Shown piece after piece: positions 8,396 through 17,044 of a stretch of 50,132 nucleotides of DNA; the stretch's first letter is position 1; each line of letters begins with the position of its first letter. The translations under genes and the position numbers were made by a program. The notes beneath the pieces were generated by a model. That model was not told where the DNA came from and ran no database searches. It saw only the letters and a list, made by a program, of their open reading frames with translations. Source of the stretch: Acidimicrobiaceae bacterium (lineage in GTDB: Bacteria > Actinomycetota > Acidimicrobiia > Acidimicrobiales > Aldehydirespiratoraceae); contig VXYK01000023.1 of the NCBI GenBank assembly GCA_009845995.1, forward strand, positions 1 to 50,132, read 5' to 3'.

Positions 8396-9913
8396 TTACT
8401 CGTGGGCGGTGGTGTTGGTGCCGGCGGCTAGGGCTTTGAGGCGGTCTAGGTCCTTTTGGGAGAGCATGCAGATCACATCGCGGACCGGTTTGTCTGGGCC
8501 GGTGACCTCACGCAGCGCCCGATCACCGGAACTGTTGGGAAGCGGACGGTCGGTGGTCAACAGCACCAGCTGCGTGCTCGGATCGCTCGAATGCAGCACA
8601 GAAGCTCTGCCGAGCGCCTTCCACAGCGTGTCGGTACGCCGAAGCCCAGGGCGCTTGGTCACGCTGAAAGCCCCAGACACATCGAACAACCACGGCTCGC
8701 CCTGCTGATCAAGGGCCACAAAATTCACTTCCACGCCACCGGCGCGGACAACATTCACTTCAGTAACGGTGAATCCGCAGTTCTTCAGCACCCCGTGGGC
8801 CATCTCCTGGGCCTTCCGACCCTCACGCCCAGCCCGAGCCTGGAAATCGCCACCTCTTTCAGCGGGTGTCGAACGACCGTTTGTCGATACCTGCAAATCG
8901 CCGAACTCCTCGGCAAAACTCAACTGACGGCCACGAGGAACCGTCACCGGCCACTCAAGCTCATCGGTGGGCTTGGCAAGCTCCTCACGCTCAGCGGTGA
9001 TTCGCTTCTCGGCCGTTGCGATATAAGCAGCGTCAGTATCGAACCCCACATAATGACGACCCGTGCGCAGCGCAGCCACAGCTGTAGTCCCCGCCCCCAT
9101 GAACGGATCCAACACCAGATCCCCCCGGTAGGTGTAGAGCTCGATCAGACGCTTCGGCAACTCCACCGGGAAAGGCGCAGGATGACCGACACGCGTCGCC
9201 GACGCAGGCGGAATCTCCCAAACATCGGTCGTCGCCTCCATGAACTCCTCGACGGGCGCAGTCGCCTCCGAAGGCAGCCCCTCATCAGCTCGCTGGGCCA
9301 CCGGTCTGGCCCGATCCAAACGCCCCTTGGACGCAATCACCACCCGCTCAGTCAGATCCCGCAACACCGGATTGGCGGGCTCACGGAAACTCCCCCAAGC
9401 GCAGTTCCCCGCCGCGCCCTTGGCCTTCACCCAGATCACCTCGCCGCGCAACAACAACCGCAGACGATCCTGGAGGATCTGTACCACATCGCCCGACAGC
9501 GAACGGTACGGCCGGCGCCCGAGATTGGCGACGTTCACCGCGATCCGCCCACCGGGCTCCAACTTGCGCACACACTCGGCGAACACAGCTTCCAACATGT
9601 CGAGATACGCCAGATAGTCGGCAGGAACATGCCCTTCGCCCAAAGCCTCCTCGTACTCCTTGCCCGCAAAATACGGAGGCGATGTGACCACCAACGCCAC
9701 TGAACCGTCTGCCACTTTGCCGCAGGAGTCCATGTCACGCGCGTCGCCCACCCACAACTGATCACGACACGAATGCTCAGCAATACGGTCGTCGTCGCTG
9801 ATCTCCGGCGCAGGAAAACGGTCGTAAAACGCTGAAGCGTCATGCCCTTCGCGCCGCCCAACTCCAAAGCTCGAGGTGGACGTACCCCCCCTGCTCCGCT
9901 CCGACCCGCTCAT
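8396..9913 (-). CDS. Orphan beta-class DNA methyltransferase
   Basis: An N6-adenine or N4-cytosine DNA methyltransferase of 505 aa (PF01555 type). Catalytic motif TSPPY is at about 77-81, and the AdoMet-binding DPFMGAGTT is near residue 270, giving the beta-class order. The rest matches a conserved actinobacterial family (YEEALGEGHVP, PYRSLSGDVV, PANPVLRDLTERV). Residues about 340-505 form a second domain with VEVNFVALD, WLFDVSGAF and LGRASVLH, a strand pattern compatible with a restriction-endonuclease-like fold. No separate restriction gene is adjacent, so it is probably a solitary methylase. I start at ATG 9913 and discard an upstream extension without homology. Confidence 0.85.
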   Translation of the reverse strand: MSGSERSRGGTSTSSFGVGRREGHDASAFYDRFPAPEISDDDRIAEHSCRDQLWVGDARDMDSCGKVADGSVALVVTSPPYFAGKEYEEALGEGHVPADYLAYLDMLEAVFAECVRKLEPGGRIAVNVANLGRRPYRSLSGDVVQILQDRLRLLLRGEVIWVKAKGAAGNCAWGSFREPANPVLRDLTERVVIASKGRLDRARPVAQRADEGLPSEATAPVEEFMEATTDVWEIPPASATRVGHPAPFPVELPKRLIELYTYRGDLVLDPFMGAGTTAVAALRTGRHYVGFDTDAAYIATAEKRITAEREELAKPTDELEWPVTVPRGRQLSFAEEFGDLQVSTNGRSTPAERGGDFQARAGREGRKAQEMAHGVLKNCGFTVTEVNVVRAGGVEVNFVALDQQGEPWLFDVSGAFSVTKRPGLRRTDTLWKALGRASVLHSSDPSTQLVLLTTDRPLPNSSGDRALREVTGPDKPVRDVICMLSQKDLDRLKALAAGTNTTAHE

Positions 9914-10067
9914 GACCCGCCAGCCCTCGGCAGACAGCCCACAACACCGCGCGCCACTAAACGCAAGCCACCTGCACTCATGCCTCCAAACTACAACGCC
10001 GGTGAGACAGCGGTAGGGGACCCCCGCCGGGTCGAGCCCTGAATGCTCGATACCTACGACAACCAAC

Positions 10068-11531
10068 CTAAGGCAACCAGAGAGTCACAGGCCCCAACTG
10101 CCGACCGTCACGCGCCTCAGACAACGACAACTGCTCACCGTCGGGCCCCCACAACACGATCCGGTCACGCTGAACCGGGAAACGCAACTCCCAATTCTGT
10201 TCAGTCACAACCACCGCACCAACAGGGATCGGCTCACCAGCCGCACCCCCGATCACCCGATCCCCCAAGTAATAGCGCTGCAGATGCGGCGAGCCAAAAA
10301 CGTAAACAGCCCGGTCAACGAACCCCTCCACCTCAAGAACCTCCCCGACCGCCGCATAGCCCACCGGCTGCAAAGTTAGCCGGTCGACAACAGCATCGGC
10401 AGCGAACAAACCCACAACCCCGAACGCGCCTACCGCTGCCGCCCGAGCCACCCGCTCCCGCCTCGACCACAACACCTGCGCCCCCACCACCGCCAATACG
10501 AACAGCAACGGCAACACCACCAGTCTGTAATGCCGAAGCTGAATCGAGGACAGACACAGAGCAGAGACAACCACCGCCGCCGTACCCGCCACCAACGCCA
10601 CTTCCGGCTGACGCCAACGCGGCACCGACAAGAGCACCAGACCCACCAACACCGCGCTCAGCAGCAAGCCGTCGGCGTCAAGATGATGCCAGAACGGAGT
10701 CCACCAAGGCGGATTGTCATAGACCGCTCCGGCCACATACTGCCGATGACCCGCCTCCATATGAGCGATGGTCGCATCCCACAACGCCACCCAAGCCTCA
10801 TTTGCCGCACGCCCATACGGTGCATAAGCAAAAGCCCAAGTGACCAACGATATGCCCGCCGCCGAAACCCCCTGATACAGACTGAGCCGCGAACGCCGGG
10901 TCAACCAGAGCGCCACGACAATCGGAGGCCCGACCAGAGAACCCGTCAACTTCGTGGCCGTGGCCAAGCCCACGAAGACGCCCACCGCAACCGCCCAACG
11001 CCAGCGCTCGTCGGACAAAGCCCTCACACCCGCCCAAACCGCCGCCACCATGAACATCGTCGTGATCGACTCGAGAAACGCCACCGTCTCGGGCCGCTCA
11101 ATGATCGTGGCAACCTCGCCGGCACTCAACGACTGCGGCAAACAAGCCCACACCAACGCGGAAAAGCCGGCGACGCTCCGGCTCACCAGACGCGACACCA
11201 GCAACCAGACCAAGAACGTGGTCACCACACCAGCTGCCAACGAAGCCAACCGGGCCGACGGAATCCCGTCGCCGAACAACATCTGAGCAACCCCGAACGC
11301 GTAAGTCGCGATCGGTGGATGTTCCAAAGTGTGGTTCAGGTCGCCGTCCAGATAACGCCGCCCGACCGCCACATACAGCGGCTCGTCGAAATGCGGAGTC
11401 GGCACATCGAGCCGCCACAGCCCCAACAACAACGTCGCTCCCGCAGCCCCGAACCCAGGCCACTGCTCCTTCACCCGCTCCAAACACACCCCCCACGACA
11501 CGCCCCCAACATACCCGGCGCATCCAGCCAT
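10068..11531 (-). CDS. GT39/PMT-type membrane glycosyltransferase
   Basis: A 487-aa polytopic protein of the ArnT/protein-mannosyltransferase fold. The first extracellular loop carries FDEPLYV with the adjacent acidic pair typical of GT-C enzymes, then LEHPPIATY. About ten hydrophobic segments follow up to about residue 385, then a roughly 100-aa soluble C-terminal domain. GT-C enzymes transfer a sugar from a polyprenyl-phosphate donor outside the membrane; donor and acceptor cannot be read here. It is divergent from the enolase-superfamily gene across about 50 bp. Confidence 0.75.
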   Translation of the reverse strand: MAGCAGYVGGVSWGVCLERVKEQWPGFGAAGATLLLGLWRLDVPTPHFDEPLYVAVGRRYLDGDLNHTLEHPPIATYAFGVAQMLFGDGIPSARLASLAAGVVTTFLVWLLVSRLVSRSVAGFSALVWACLPQSLSAGEVATIIERPETVAFLESITTMFMVAAVWAGVRALSDERWRWAVAVGVFVGLATATKLTGSLVGPPIVVALWLTRRSRLSLYQGVSAAGISLVTWAFAYAPYGRAANEAWVALWDATIAHMEAGHRQYVAGAVYDNPPWWTPFWHHLDADGLLLSAVLVGLVLLSVPRWRQPEVALVAGTAAVVVSALCLSSIQLRHYRLVVLPLLFVLAVVGAQVLWSRRERVARAAAVGAFGVVGLFAADAVVDRLTLQPVGYAAVGEVLEVEGFVDRAVYVFGSPHLQRYYLGDRVIGGAAGEPIPVGAVVVTEQNWELRFPVQRDRIVLWGPDGEQLSLSEARDGRQLGPVTLWLP

Positions 11532-11585
11532 AACCAGTTAGACCCTTCACGCTGGTGGTGGTAGACACCTGGTGACCACAGGGAG

Positions 11586-12806
11586 GTGAGCGGGGTGAAG
11601 ATCGAATCGTTCGAGACCTTTGTCGTCGGCAATCCTCCGCCCTCGTTCGGCGGCCGCTACTTCATCTTCGTGAAACTCGTGGCCGACGACGGCACCGTCG
11701 GCTACGGAGAGGTCTACACCGCCACCTTCAGCCCCCACGTCGTGGCCCAGATGATCGAAGACGTCTGCGAACGCCACGTAATCGGTCACGACCCGTTCCA
11801 CATTGAGACCCTCTGGCGCAACGTCTACGGGCGGGGCTACACGTCGCGGCCCGACATCTCCCTCATCAGCGTCCTCAGCGGAATCGAGATCGCCTGCTGG
11901 GACCTCATCGGCAAGGCAGTCGACAAACCCGTCTACGAACTGCTCGGCGGCCAGGTCCACGAACGGCTCCGCAGCTACACCTACCTATACCCGTCAGCTG
12001 CCGACGGCCCCGACCCCTACACCGAGAACCGTGTCTACAGCGACCCGCAGCTCGCCGCCCAACGAGCCTCAGAAGAAGTGGAACGAGGCTTCACCGCGGT
12101 GAAGTTCGACCCCGCCGGCCCCTACACCGTCTACGACGGACACATGCCAAGCCTCGAAGCAATCGAACGCAGCCGCGCCTTCGTGTCGGCCATCCGCGAA
12201 GCCGTAGGCACCCGAGCCGACCTGCTCTTCGGCACCCACGGTCAATTCACAGCAGCCGGAGCCATCCGCCTCGCCCAGGCCCTCGAACCGTACGACCCGA
12301 TGTGGTTCGAAGAACCAGTGCCACCCGACAACATCAAAGAGATGGCCAGAGTCGCCCGCCAAACCTCGATACCGATCGCCACCGGCGAACGCCTCACCAC
12401 CAAATACGAATTCGCCCGGGTGGTCGAAGCCCAAGCCGCGGCCATCCTCCAACCCGCCCTGGGGAGATCCGGAGGCATCCTCGAAACCAAGAAGATCGCA
12501 GCCGTAGCCGAAACCCATCACGTCCAGATCGCCCCTCACCTGTACTGCGGCCCGATCGAAGCCCTCGCCAACATCGCCCTCGCCACCTGCACACCCAACT
12601 TCTTGATCCTCGAATCGATCCAGACCTTCGGTGGTTTCCACGCAGAACTGCTCACCACGCCCATCAAATGGCAAGACGGTTATGTAATCCCGCCGACCGG
12701 CGCGGGCCTCGGCGCAGACCTCAACGAAGACGTCGCCCGCGCCAACCCCAACACCGACACCGCTCTCCACCTAGAACCCCAAGAACACCCCCACCCCTCG
12801 CAGTAA
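11586..12806 (+). CDS. Mandelate racemase/muconate lactonizing superfamily enzyme
   Basis: A 406-aa enolase-superfamily protein with the N-terminal capping domain (about 1-125) and a beta/alpha barrel. Visible landmarks are the strand-2 lysine (VKFDPAGP), the metal ligands in WFEEPVPP and IATGERL, and the late QIAPHLYCGP with its His. The first metal-ligand strand reads LLFGTHGQF, where the usual Asp is missing. It looks most like D-galactonate/acid-sugar dehydratase relatives of unknown specificity. It starts at GTG 11586, with AGGGAGG about 5 nt upstream. It converges on the AlbA-type gene, with a direct repeat right after its stop. Confidence 0.8.
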   Translation: MSGVKIESFETFVVGNPPPSFGGRYFIFVKLVADDGTVGYGEVYTATFSPHVVAQMIEDVCERHVIGHDPFHIETLWRNVYGRGYTSRPDISLISVLSGIEIACWDLIGKAVDKPVYELLGGQVHERLRSYTYLYPSAADGPDPYTENRVYSDPQLAAQRASEEVERGFTAVKFDPAGPYTVYDGHMPSLEAIERSRAFVSAIREAVGTRADLLFGTHGQFTAAGAIRLAQALEPYDPMWFEEPVPPDNIKEMARVARQTSIPIATGERLTTKYEFARVVEAQAAAILQPALGRSGGILETKKIAAVAETHHVQIAPHLYCGPIEALANIALATCTPNFLILESIQTFGGFHAELLTTPIKWQDGYVIPPTGAGLGADLNEDVARANPNTDTALHLEPQEHPHPSQ

Positions 12807-12815
12807 CCCGCTATG

Positions 12816-12855
12816 TATATCAGTTATGTAGTATTTGAAACCGATAGTACAAACT
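12816..12855 (+). repeat. Direct repeat copy 1 flanking AlbA-type gene
   Basis: A 40-bp AT-rich block matching 14589-14628 at 35 of 40 positions, in the same orientation. It lies 10 bp after the stop of the enolase-superfamily gene. Its core palindrome (12828-12850) has three mismatches between arms, so it is the degenerate copy. Confidence 0.8.
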
Positions 12856-12920
12856 ATGAAATTTTAATATAAAAACACATAAACGACGACGATCGGCTCT
12901 TGGTTGCCGGAGGTCTTGGG

Positions 12921-14576
12921 TTAACTCTCGGGAGCCGTGTATCTCGCAGTACGCCGTTCCCCAACCATCACAAGTTCATCTCGGTCACGTAGCCGACGTA
13001 GAAGATTTCCGGCTTGGAGTGGTGCTATCTGGCACAACTCAGAGGCTTCGCTGCGACTGATAGAGCCGTGCTGTTCAACAAAAGTGAGAATCATCTCCCG
13101 TTGCTGAATCCGCTCGAACCCTTTGGTGCGAACGTACTGTGCCGGCTCGCCAAGCTGCCGATACAAGGCTGCGGACATGTGATAGGTGCGTGCTCTGGTC
13201 TCGCCACGGGACTCAAGCACCCCGCGTTCAACCAGTGCATTGAGTTTGGCTCGAGCTGAAGATTGGTCGACTTGGAACAACTCGGCTGCCCGCGCCGTCG
13301 TGATTCTGCGCTCAACACGGACTTCGTGCAATGTAAGCAGATCCTGGAGATCCAACTCTTCTCCAGAACGGCGGTATTGGGAGATATAGCCTGCGAGGTC
13401 GGAATCAGCGGGTCCGGATCGAACGCGAACAATTACGGAATCGCTGGTACTGCCGCTGTAATCGGGTGGTGGCCTGCCGAGAGACAACTGATGTTCGAAT
13501 ACCCGACTGATCCCGCGTCCGATCCGGTCGACTAGGCCGGCTCGCTTGAAAGCGTCGGCCAGAGCAGGATTGCGGGGACGAGGCATGACCGAGATCAAGT
13601 TGCTTGTGTTGACCCCTGGTGGGAACCCTCCCGGATTCGAGATCGTTAGCGAATCCCGGCTCATCCGCACCAGTGTCGTTCCCATCTGGGTGTAGTCGCG
13701 GTGCACCAGAGAATTGGCGATCAACTCCCGAATCGTAGGTACGGCGTATTGAGGCAATGGAATACGAAACAGCCCGACCTCAACGTCTTCTTCAGTGTTC
13801 CGAGCCTCCACTCGCTCGGCCAAGTGAGCCATTGCCCGTAGCAACGGAATGCGGACTATTTCGTTGGCCCTTATCTCGGTCCCATCGAGTTCTTGAAATC
13901 CGATCTCGAAGGCTGGTGTGATGCGGTCGATGGTGGCGGCAGTCCCGAACAGCAAGACGGCGCCGACGGTTAGTCGTTCATCGAGATCAATCAGGTTGAG
14001 TGCCCGCAACAGTTCGGTGTCTGACAACGAACTGAGCGCCCTGTCGCCATCGCCTTGACGTGCGAGTTCGCGCATTCGGGCCAACTCGTTCCCGTCGAGG
14101 TCCTGCAAATCGAGCCCATCGACCTTTCGCCTGGAGAAATCTGTCTCGCCTGCCGCACCTGCCAACACTTCATGTGGACGCATCGGCAGACATTGTGGTT
14201 TGCCTTTGACATCCAGAGCGCGGCGAAGGTAGCGGCCTTTGCTTGTTGCGTGAACCGAATCTGAAGCAGGCACGTCAATGACGGCGACCAAGTTGTTCTC
14301 GATCGTGACCGTTTCGACACTTGCCGTCACCGAAGGTTCTGTGCGGGTTGAGATTGTCGCGGCGAGCCGTTGGGGATCGGCGTAGTCCTTCTTGTCGAGG
14401 TTGACCCCCCGTATCTGACCTCCGTCGGTCACCCCGAGCAGCAAAATCCCTCCGTCGGCGTTCGCTAGGCAAACGACGGCTTCCGCTAGATCGTCTTGGT
14501 CAATTCCGCCGGCCTTGAACTCAACCGTGAGCGTCTCGCCGATTTTGATCAGTTCAGCAATCTCGTCTGAATCCAC
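12921..14576 (-). CDS. AlbA_2/Schlafen-domain ATP-binding regulator-like protein
   Basis: A 551-aa protein. The N-terminal AlbA_2/Schlafen domain (about 1-130) has ETLTVEFKAGG, ADGGILLLGVTDGG and GRYLRRA. A GHKL-like ATP-binding region (about 260-390) has RELIANSLVHRDYT, ISNPGGFP and VDRIGRGISR. The C-terminal part holds one or two winged helices (TTARAAELFQVDQSSARAKL and SRSEASELCQIAPLQAGNLL). This is the family often annotated as RNA-binding or RecG-like regulator; many members are accessory and some are linked to phage defence. It starts at GTG 14576. Codon use is less GC-biased than in the neighbours, and 40-bp direct repeats box it in, suggesting acquisition as a unit. Confidence 0.8.
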   Translation of the reverse strand: MDSDEIAELIKIGETLTVEFKAGGIDQDDLAEAVVCLANADGGILLLGVTDGGQIRGVNLDKKDYADPQRLAATISTRTEPSVTASVETVTIENNLVAVIDVPASDSVHATSKGRYLRRALDVKGKPQCLPMRPHEVLAGAAGETDFSRRKVDGLDLQDLDGNELARMRELARQGDGDRALSSLSDTELLRALNLIDLDERLTVGAVLLFGTAATIDRITPAFEIGFQELDGTEIRANEIVRIPLLRAMAHLAERVEARNTEEDVEVGLFRIPLPQYAVPTIRELIANSLVHRDYTQMGTTLVRMSRDSLTISNPGGFPPGVNTSNLISVMPRPRNPALADAFKRAGLVDRIGRGISRVFEHQLSLGRPPPDYSGSTSDSVIVRVRSGPADSDLAGYISQYRRSGEELDLQDLLTLHEVRVERRITTARAAELFQVDQSSARAKLNALVERGVLESRGETRARTYHMSAALYRQLGEPAQYVRTKGFERIQQREMILTFVEQHGSISRSEASELCQIAPLQAGNLLRRLRDRDELVMVGERRTARYTAPES

Positions 14577-14582
14577 ACATGA

Positions 14583-14628
14583 ATTATATACATCGGCTAT
14601 GTACTATTTGAAACAGATAGTACAAACT
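14583..14628 (-). promoter_or_regulatory. Promoter and palindromic operator of AlbA-type gene
   Basis: On the minus strand, a perfect -10 TATAAT covers 14588-14583, about 7 nt before the GTG, implying a leaderless mRNA. The -35 region (TTCAAA, 18-nt spacer) lies inside the palindrome GTACTATTTG-AAA-CAGATAGTAC (14601-14623), whose 10-bp arms have one mismatch. A protein bound there would block RNA polymerase, so the gene's own winged helices are candidate autoregulators. Confidence 0.55.
14589..14628 (+). repeat. Direct repeat copy 2 flanking AlbA-type gene
   Basis: Second copy of the 40-bp repeat, 1773 bp from copy 1. It carries the better palindrome and lies between the AlbA-type start and the yaaA stop (14654). 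Confidence 0.8.
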
Positions 14629-14653
14629 CAAAAATTATACATAACTTACATAA

Positions 14654-15436
14654 CTACGAGTGGTTGTAGCGGACGAAAACGGGGCGGTTGGCGTCTGAAC
14701 GGTCAGGGTCGTAGCCGTAACCGCCCTCCGCGAACTCCATCAAACCCCGAACAGAACTGACCCGATTGCGGATGATCCAACCCGCCATCGACCCCCGCGC
14801 CCGCTTGGCGAAGAAACTCACGATCCTCGGCTCGGCGCCGTTCTTGGAGTCCAAAAACACCGGGCTGACCAGACGAGCTTCGAGCTGGCGGGTGTTGACA
14901 GCACCGAAATACTCGTTCGAAGCAAGATTGATCAGCGCACTCGCACCAGGACTCGCCTCAATATCGGCATTGAGCACATCGGTGATCGAATCGCCCCAGA
15001 ACCCGTACAGATCCTTGCCCCGAGCCGTAGCAACCCTGCTGCCCATCTCCAACCGATAAGGCTGCATCAGATCAAGCGGACGAAGCACTCCGTAAAGACC
15101 CGACAAGATCCGCAGCGTCTTCTGCGCATGTGTGAAATCACGTTCGCTGAACGTCCGCGGCTCCATGCCCATATAGACGTCGCCGTTGAAGGCGAGGACC
15201 GCGGGCCGAGAATTCTCGGGAGTGAACGGAGTCTCCCAGTCCTGGAAGCGCTCGTGGTTGAGCTCGCCGAGCGAAGGCGAGATCGACATCAACGTGCTGA
15301 GTTGTTGTGGCGACTTCTGCGCCATCACCTCAACGAGCTCTCGGCTGCGATCCAGCAACCGCGGTTCGCTCCGTTTCTTGGTGGCTAGTTTCGACTCATA
15401 ATCCAGCGACTTCGCCGGAGAGACAACGATCAACAC
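14654..15436 (-). CDS. yaaA: Peroxide stress protein YaaA
   Basis: A 260-aa UPF0246/YaaA protein of normal family length. Landmarks are LIVVSPAKSLD at the N-terminus, LAFNGDVYMGM, LYGVLRPLDLMQPYRLEMG, NLASNEYF and FFAKRARG. In E. coli, YaaA lowers free intracellular iron during hydrogen peroxide stress and protects DNA and proteins. The start is the ATG at 15436. It converges with nothing on its 3' side except the direct repeat. A decayed piece of a second copy is at about 16944-17032. Confidence 0.92.
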   Translation of the reverse strand: MLIVVSPAKSLDYESKLATKKRSEPRLLDRSRELVEVMAQKSPQQLSTLMSISPSLGELNHERFQDWETPFTPENSRPAVLAFNGDVYMGMEPRTFSERDFTHAQKTLRILSGLYGVLRPLDLMQPYRLEMGSRVATARGKDLYGFWGDSITDVLNADIEASPGASALINLASNEYFGAVNTRQLEARLVSPVFLDSKNGAEPRIVSFFAKRARGSMAGWIIRNRVSSVRGLMEFAEGGYGYDPDRSDANRPVFVRYNHS

Positions 15437-15483
15437 ACCATTGTTTTTACCCCAAAACCCTCACAATTACCACCGACCGGAAC

Positions 15484-16629
15484 TCAGGTTGCCGAGAAAA
15501 GCCGGCGTGGAGTGCCGAAAGGTTCGGAGGCCACGACCAAGGAGCACTCAACGCCGTCGATATCGACAGTGAGGCGGGTGCCGGGAGTGGTCGCCGAGCT
15601 TTGCACCAGGCCAATACCGATCGCCTGATCCAGTCGGGGAGACCAAACGGCGTTGCGAAGCTCGCCCACCACCTGCCCGTCCAACCGCACCGAACGGGGA
15701 TGTTCAAGCGGCAGCGACGCAGCCGAGAGTGAATCGTCGGCGAAAGAAACGTTGACCAGCGAGCGTTCAATGCCACTCTCGACCCGCTTCAACAGAGCCG
15801 TCTTGCCGATGAAGTCGTATTCGCCGTCGAGGTTCACCCAGGCCCCGAGCCCCGCCTCGAACGGATCCGTCCGCGAATCGTTGTCAGACCCGAAAGACAG
15901 CAGACCGCTCTCAATCCGCTCGGACGCGTTCGGTGTGCCGGGACCGATCCCGAATCGAGCACCCGCCGCCATCACCGTGTCCCACAGTTCCACACCTCTT
16001 GACCCGTCAGTCAAAAAAAGTTCAAAACCGTTCTGCTTGCTCCACCCAGACCGGCAGAGCACCAGCCCAATCCCGTCGAGCTCCACGCCGACATGATGAA
16101 AGAACCCCAGTTGACCGACAACATCGGCGCCGAACAGGTCGATCGCAAGATCTTCGGCCAGCGGGCCCTGAATCGCCAGCGGCGAAGCGTCGGGCTCGAA
16201 GACCTGCACATCGGCACCACGCTCGGCCGCCACAGCTTTGGCCCATAGTCCCAGGTCGCTGTCGGCGATCGAGAGCCAGAAGCGATCGGTGGCCAAGCAC
16301 AACAAGACCGGGTCGTTGATCAGGTAGCCGTCGTGATCGCAGATCGGCGCGTACCGAGCCCGACCACTCTTCAAACCCGCAAGATTGCGAGCAGAAAGGT
16401 ACTGGGTGAGGCTCGCCGCGTCGGGGCCGACAATCTCGATCTGGCGTTGGCCGGCCACGTCCCAAAGCGCCACCCGTTCGGTCATCCGTCGATATTCCTC
16501 AGCCGGGTCCCCGTAGGAAGTCGGCATGTACATGTGGTTGTAGATCGTGAAGGCGCTGACCCCAGCCGCGACCGTCGCCTCGTAGTAAGGCGATTTTCTG
16601 ACTCGCGGCCCCAACATAATCTCAGGCAT
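15484..16629 (-). CDS. DmdA-like aminomethyltransferase-fold enzyme
   Basis: A 381-aa GcvT-fold protein. It resembles dimethylsulfoniopropionate demethylase DmdA (tetrahydrofolate-dependent) more than glycine-cleavage T protein: YNHMYMPTSYGDPAEEY, WDVAGQRQIEIVGPDA, INDPVLLCL, FWLSIADSDLGLWA, SPLAIQGP, FHHVGVELDG, CRSGWSKQNGFELFL, ERIESGLLSFGSDND and FEAGLG. Length fits DmdA (about 370 aa). The start is set at ATG 16629; 16617 is an alternative. DmdA-type enzymes are typical of marine bacteria. Without alignment I cannot exclude a non-DmdA clade of the same family. Confidence 0.7.
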   Translation of the reverse strand: MPEIMLGPRVRKSPYYEATVAAGVSAFTIYNHMYMPTSYGDPAEEYRRMTERVALWDVAGQRQIEIVGPDAASLTQYLSARNLAGLKSGRARYAPICDHDGYLINDPVLLCLATDRFWLSIADSDLGLWAKAVAAERGADVQVFEPDASPLAIQGPLAEDLAIDLFGADVVGQLGFFHHVGVELDGIGLVLCRSGWSKQNGFELFLTDGSRGVELWDTVMAAGARFGIGPGTPNASERIESGLLSFGSDNDSRTDPFEAGLGAWVNLDGEYDFIGKTALLKRVESGIERSLVNVSFADDSLSAASLPLEHPRSVRLDGQVVGELRNAVWSPRLDQAIGIGLVQSSATTPGTRLTVDIDGVECSLVVASEPFGTPRRLFSAT

Positions 16630-16724
16630 CCAGCAGCATACGCACCGGTGATTAGCCCTCGGCTGAGCATCAAGACTTTTGTTGGTCTGGTTGCCCCGCC
16701 CCATTTGGTTCAGGCTCGAGAGCC

Positions 16725-16922
16725 ATGGGTCTGATGGTCTTGCTCGGTGATGATGCGGCCGAGAGCACAATGCTGTGGGTGTTCTTGGTCACGGTCGTGC
16801 GTGGATGTTCGGGCGTCGACATCAGCCGAGAGGAACCTGAGGCCATCGCCACAGCCGCCTTCGAGGCCGACGACGGCTACTTCGAACCGGAGAAAGTCGA
16901 ATCGAGAGGCTGCGCCAGATAA
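16725..16922 (+). CDS. Doubtful 65-aa open frame
   Basis: A small frame with a hydrophobic stretch (MLWVFLVTVV) followed by an acidic tail and GC-rich third positions. No ribosome binding site is evident, and the surrounding 16630-17111 interval contains a gene fragment. It could be a small secreted peptide or decayed coding sequence; no family recognised. Confidence 0.2.
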   Translation: MGLMVLLGDDAAESTMLWVFLVTVVRGCSGVDISREEPEAIATAAFEADDGYFEPEKVESRGCAR

Positions 16923-16943
16923 TACCCACGAGGGCGGTGTGGG

Positions 16944-17032
16944 CATGCGTGAAATCCCGCTCGCTGAACGTCTGCGGTTCCATGCCTGAGTAGACGTCGC
17001 CGTTGAAGGCGAGCACGGCCCGGACGGGAATT
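16944..17032 (-). pseudogene. yaaA fragment
   Basis: About 80-90 bp nearly matching yaaA 15127-15215 in the same orientation. It translates to LAFNGDVYSGMEPQTFSERD followed by FTHAH, against LAFNGDVYMG...FTHAQ in the intact gene. Homology stops on both sides, with no start or other yaaA sequence. A relic of a second yaaA copy, or a fragment carried by recombination. Confidence 0.75.
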
Positions 17033-17044
17033 TCGCACGGGCAC

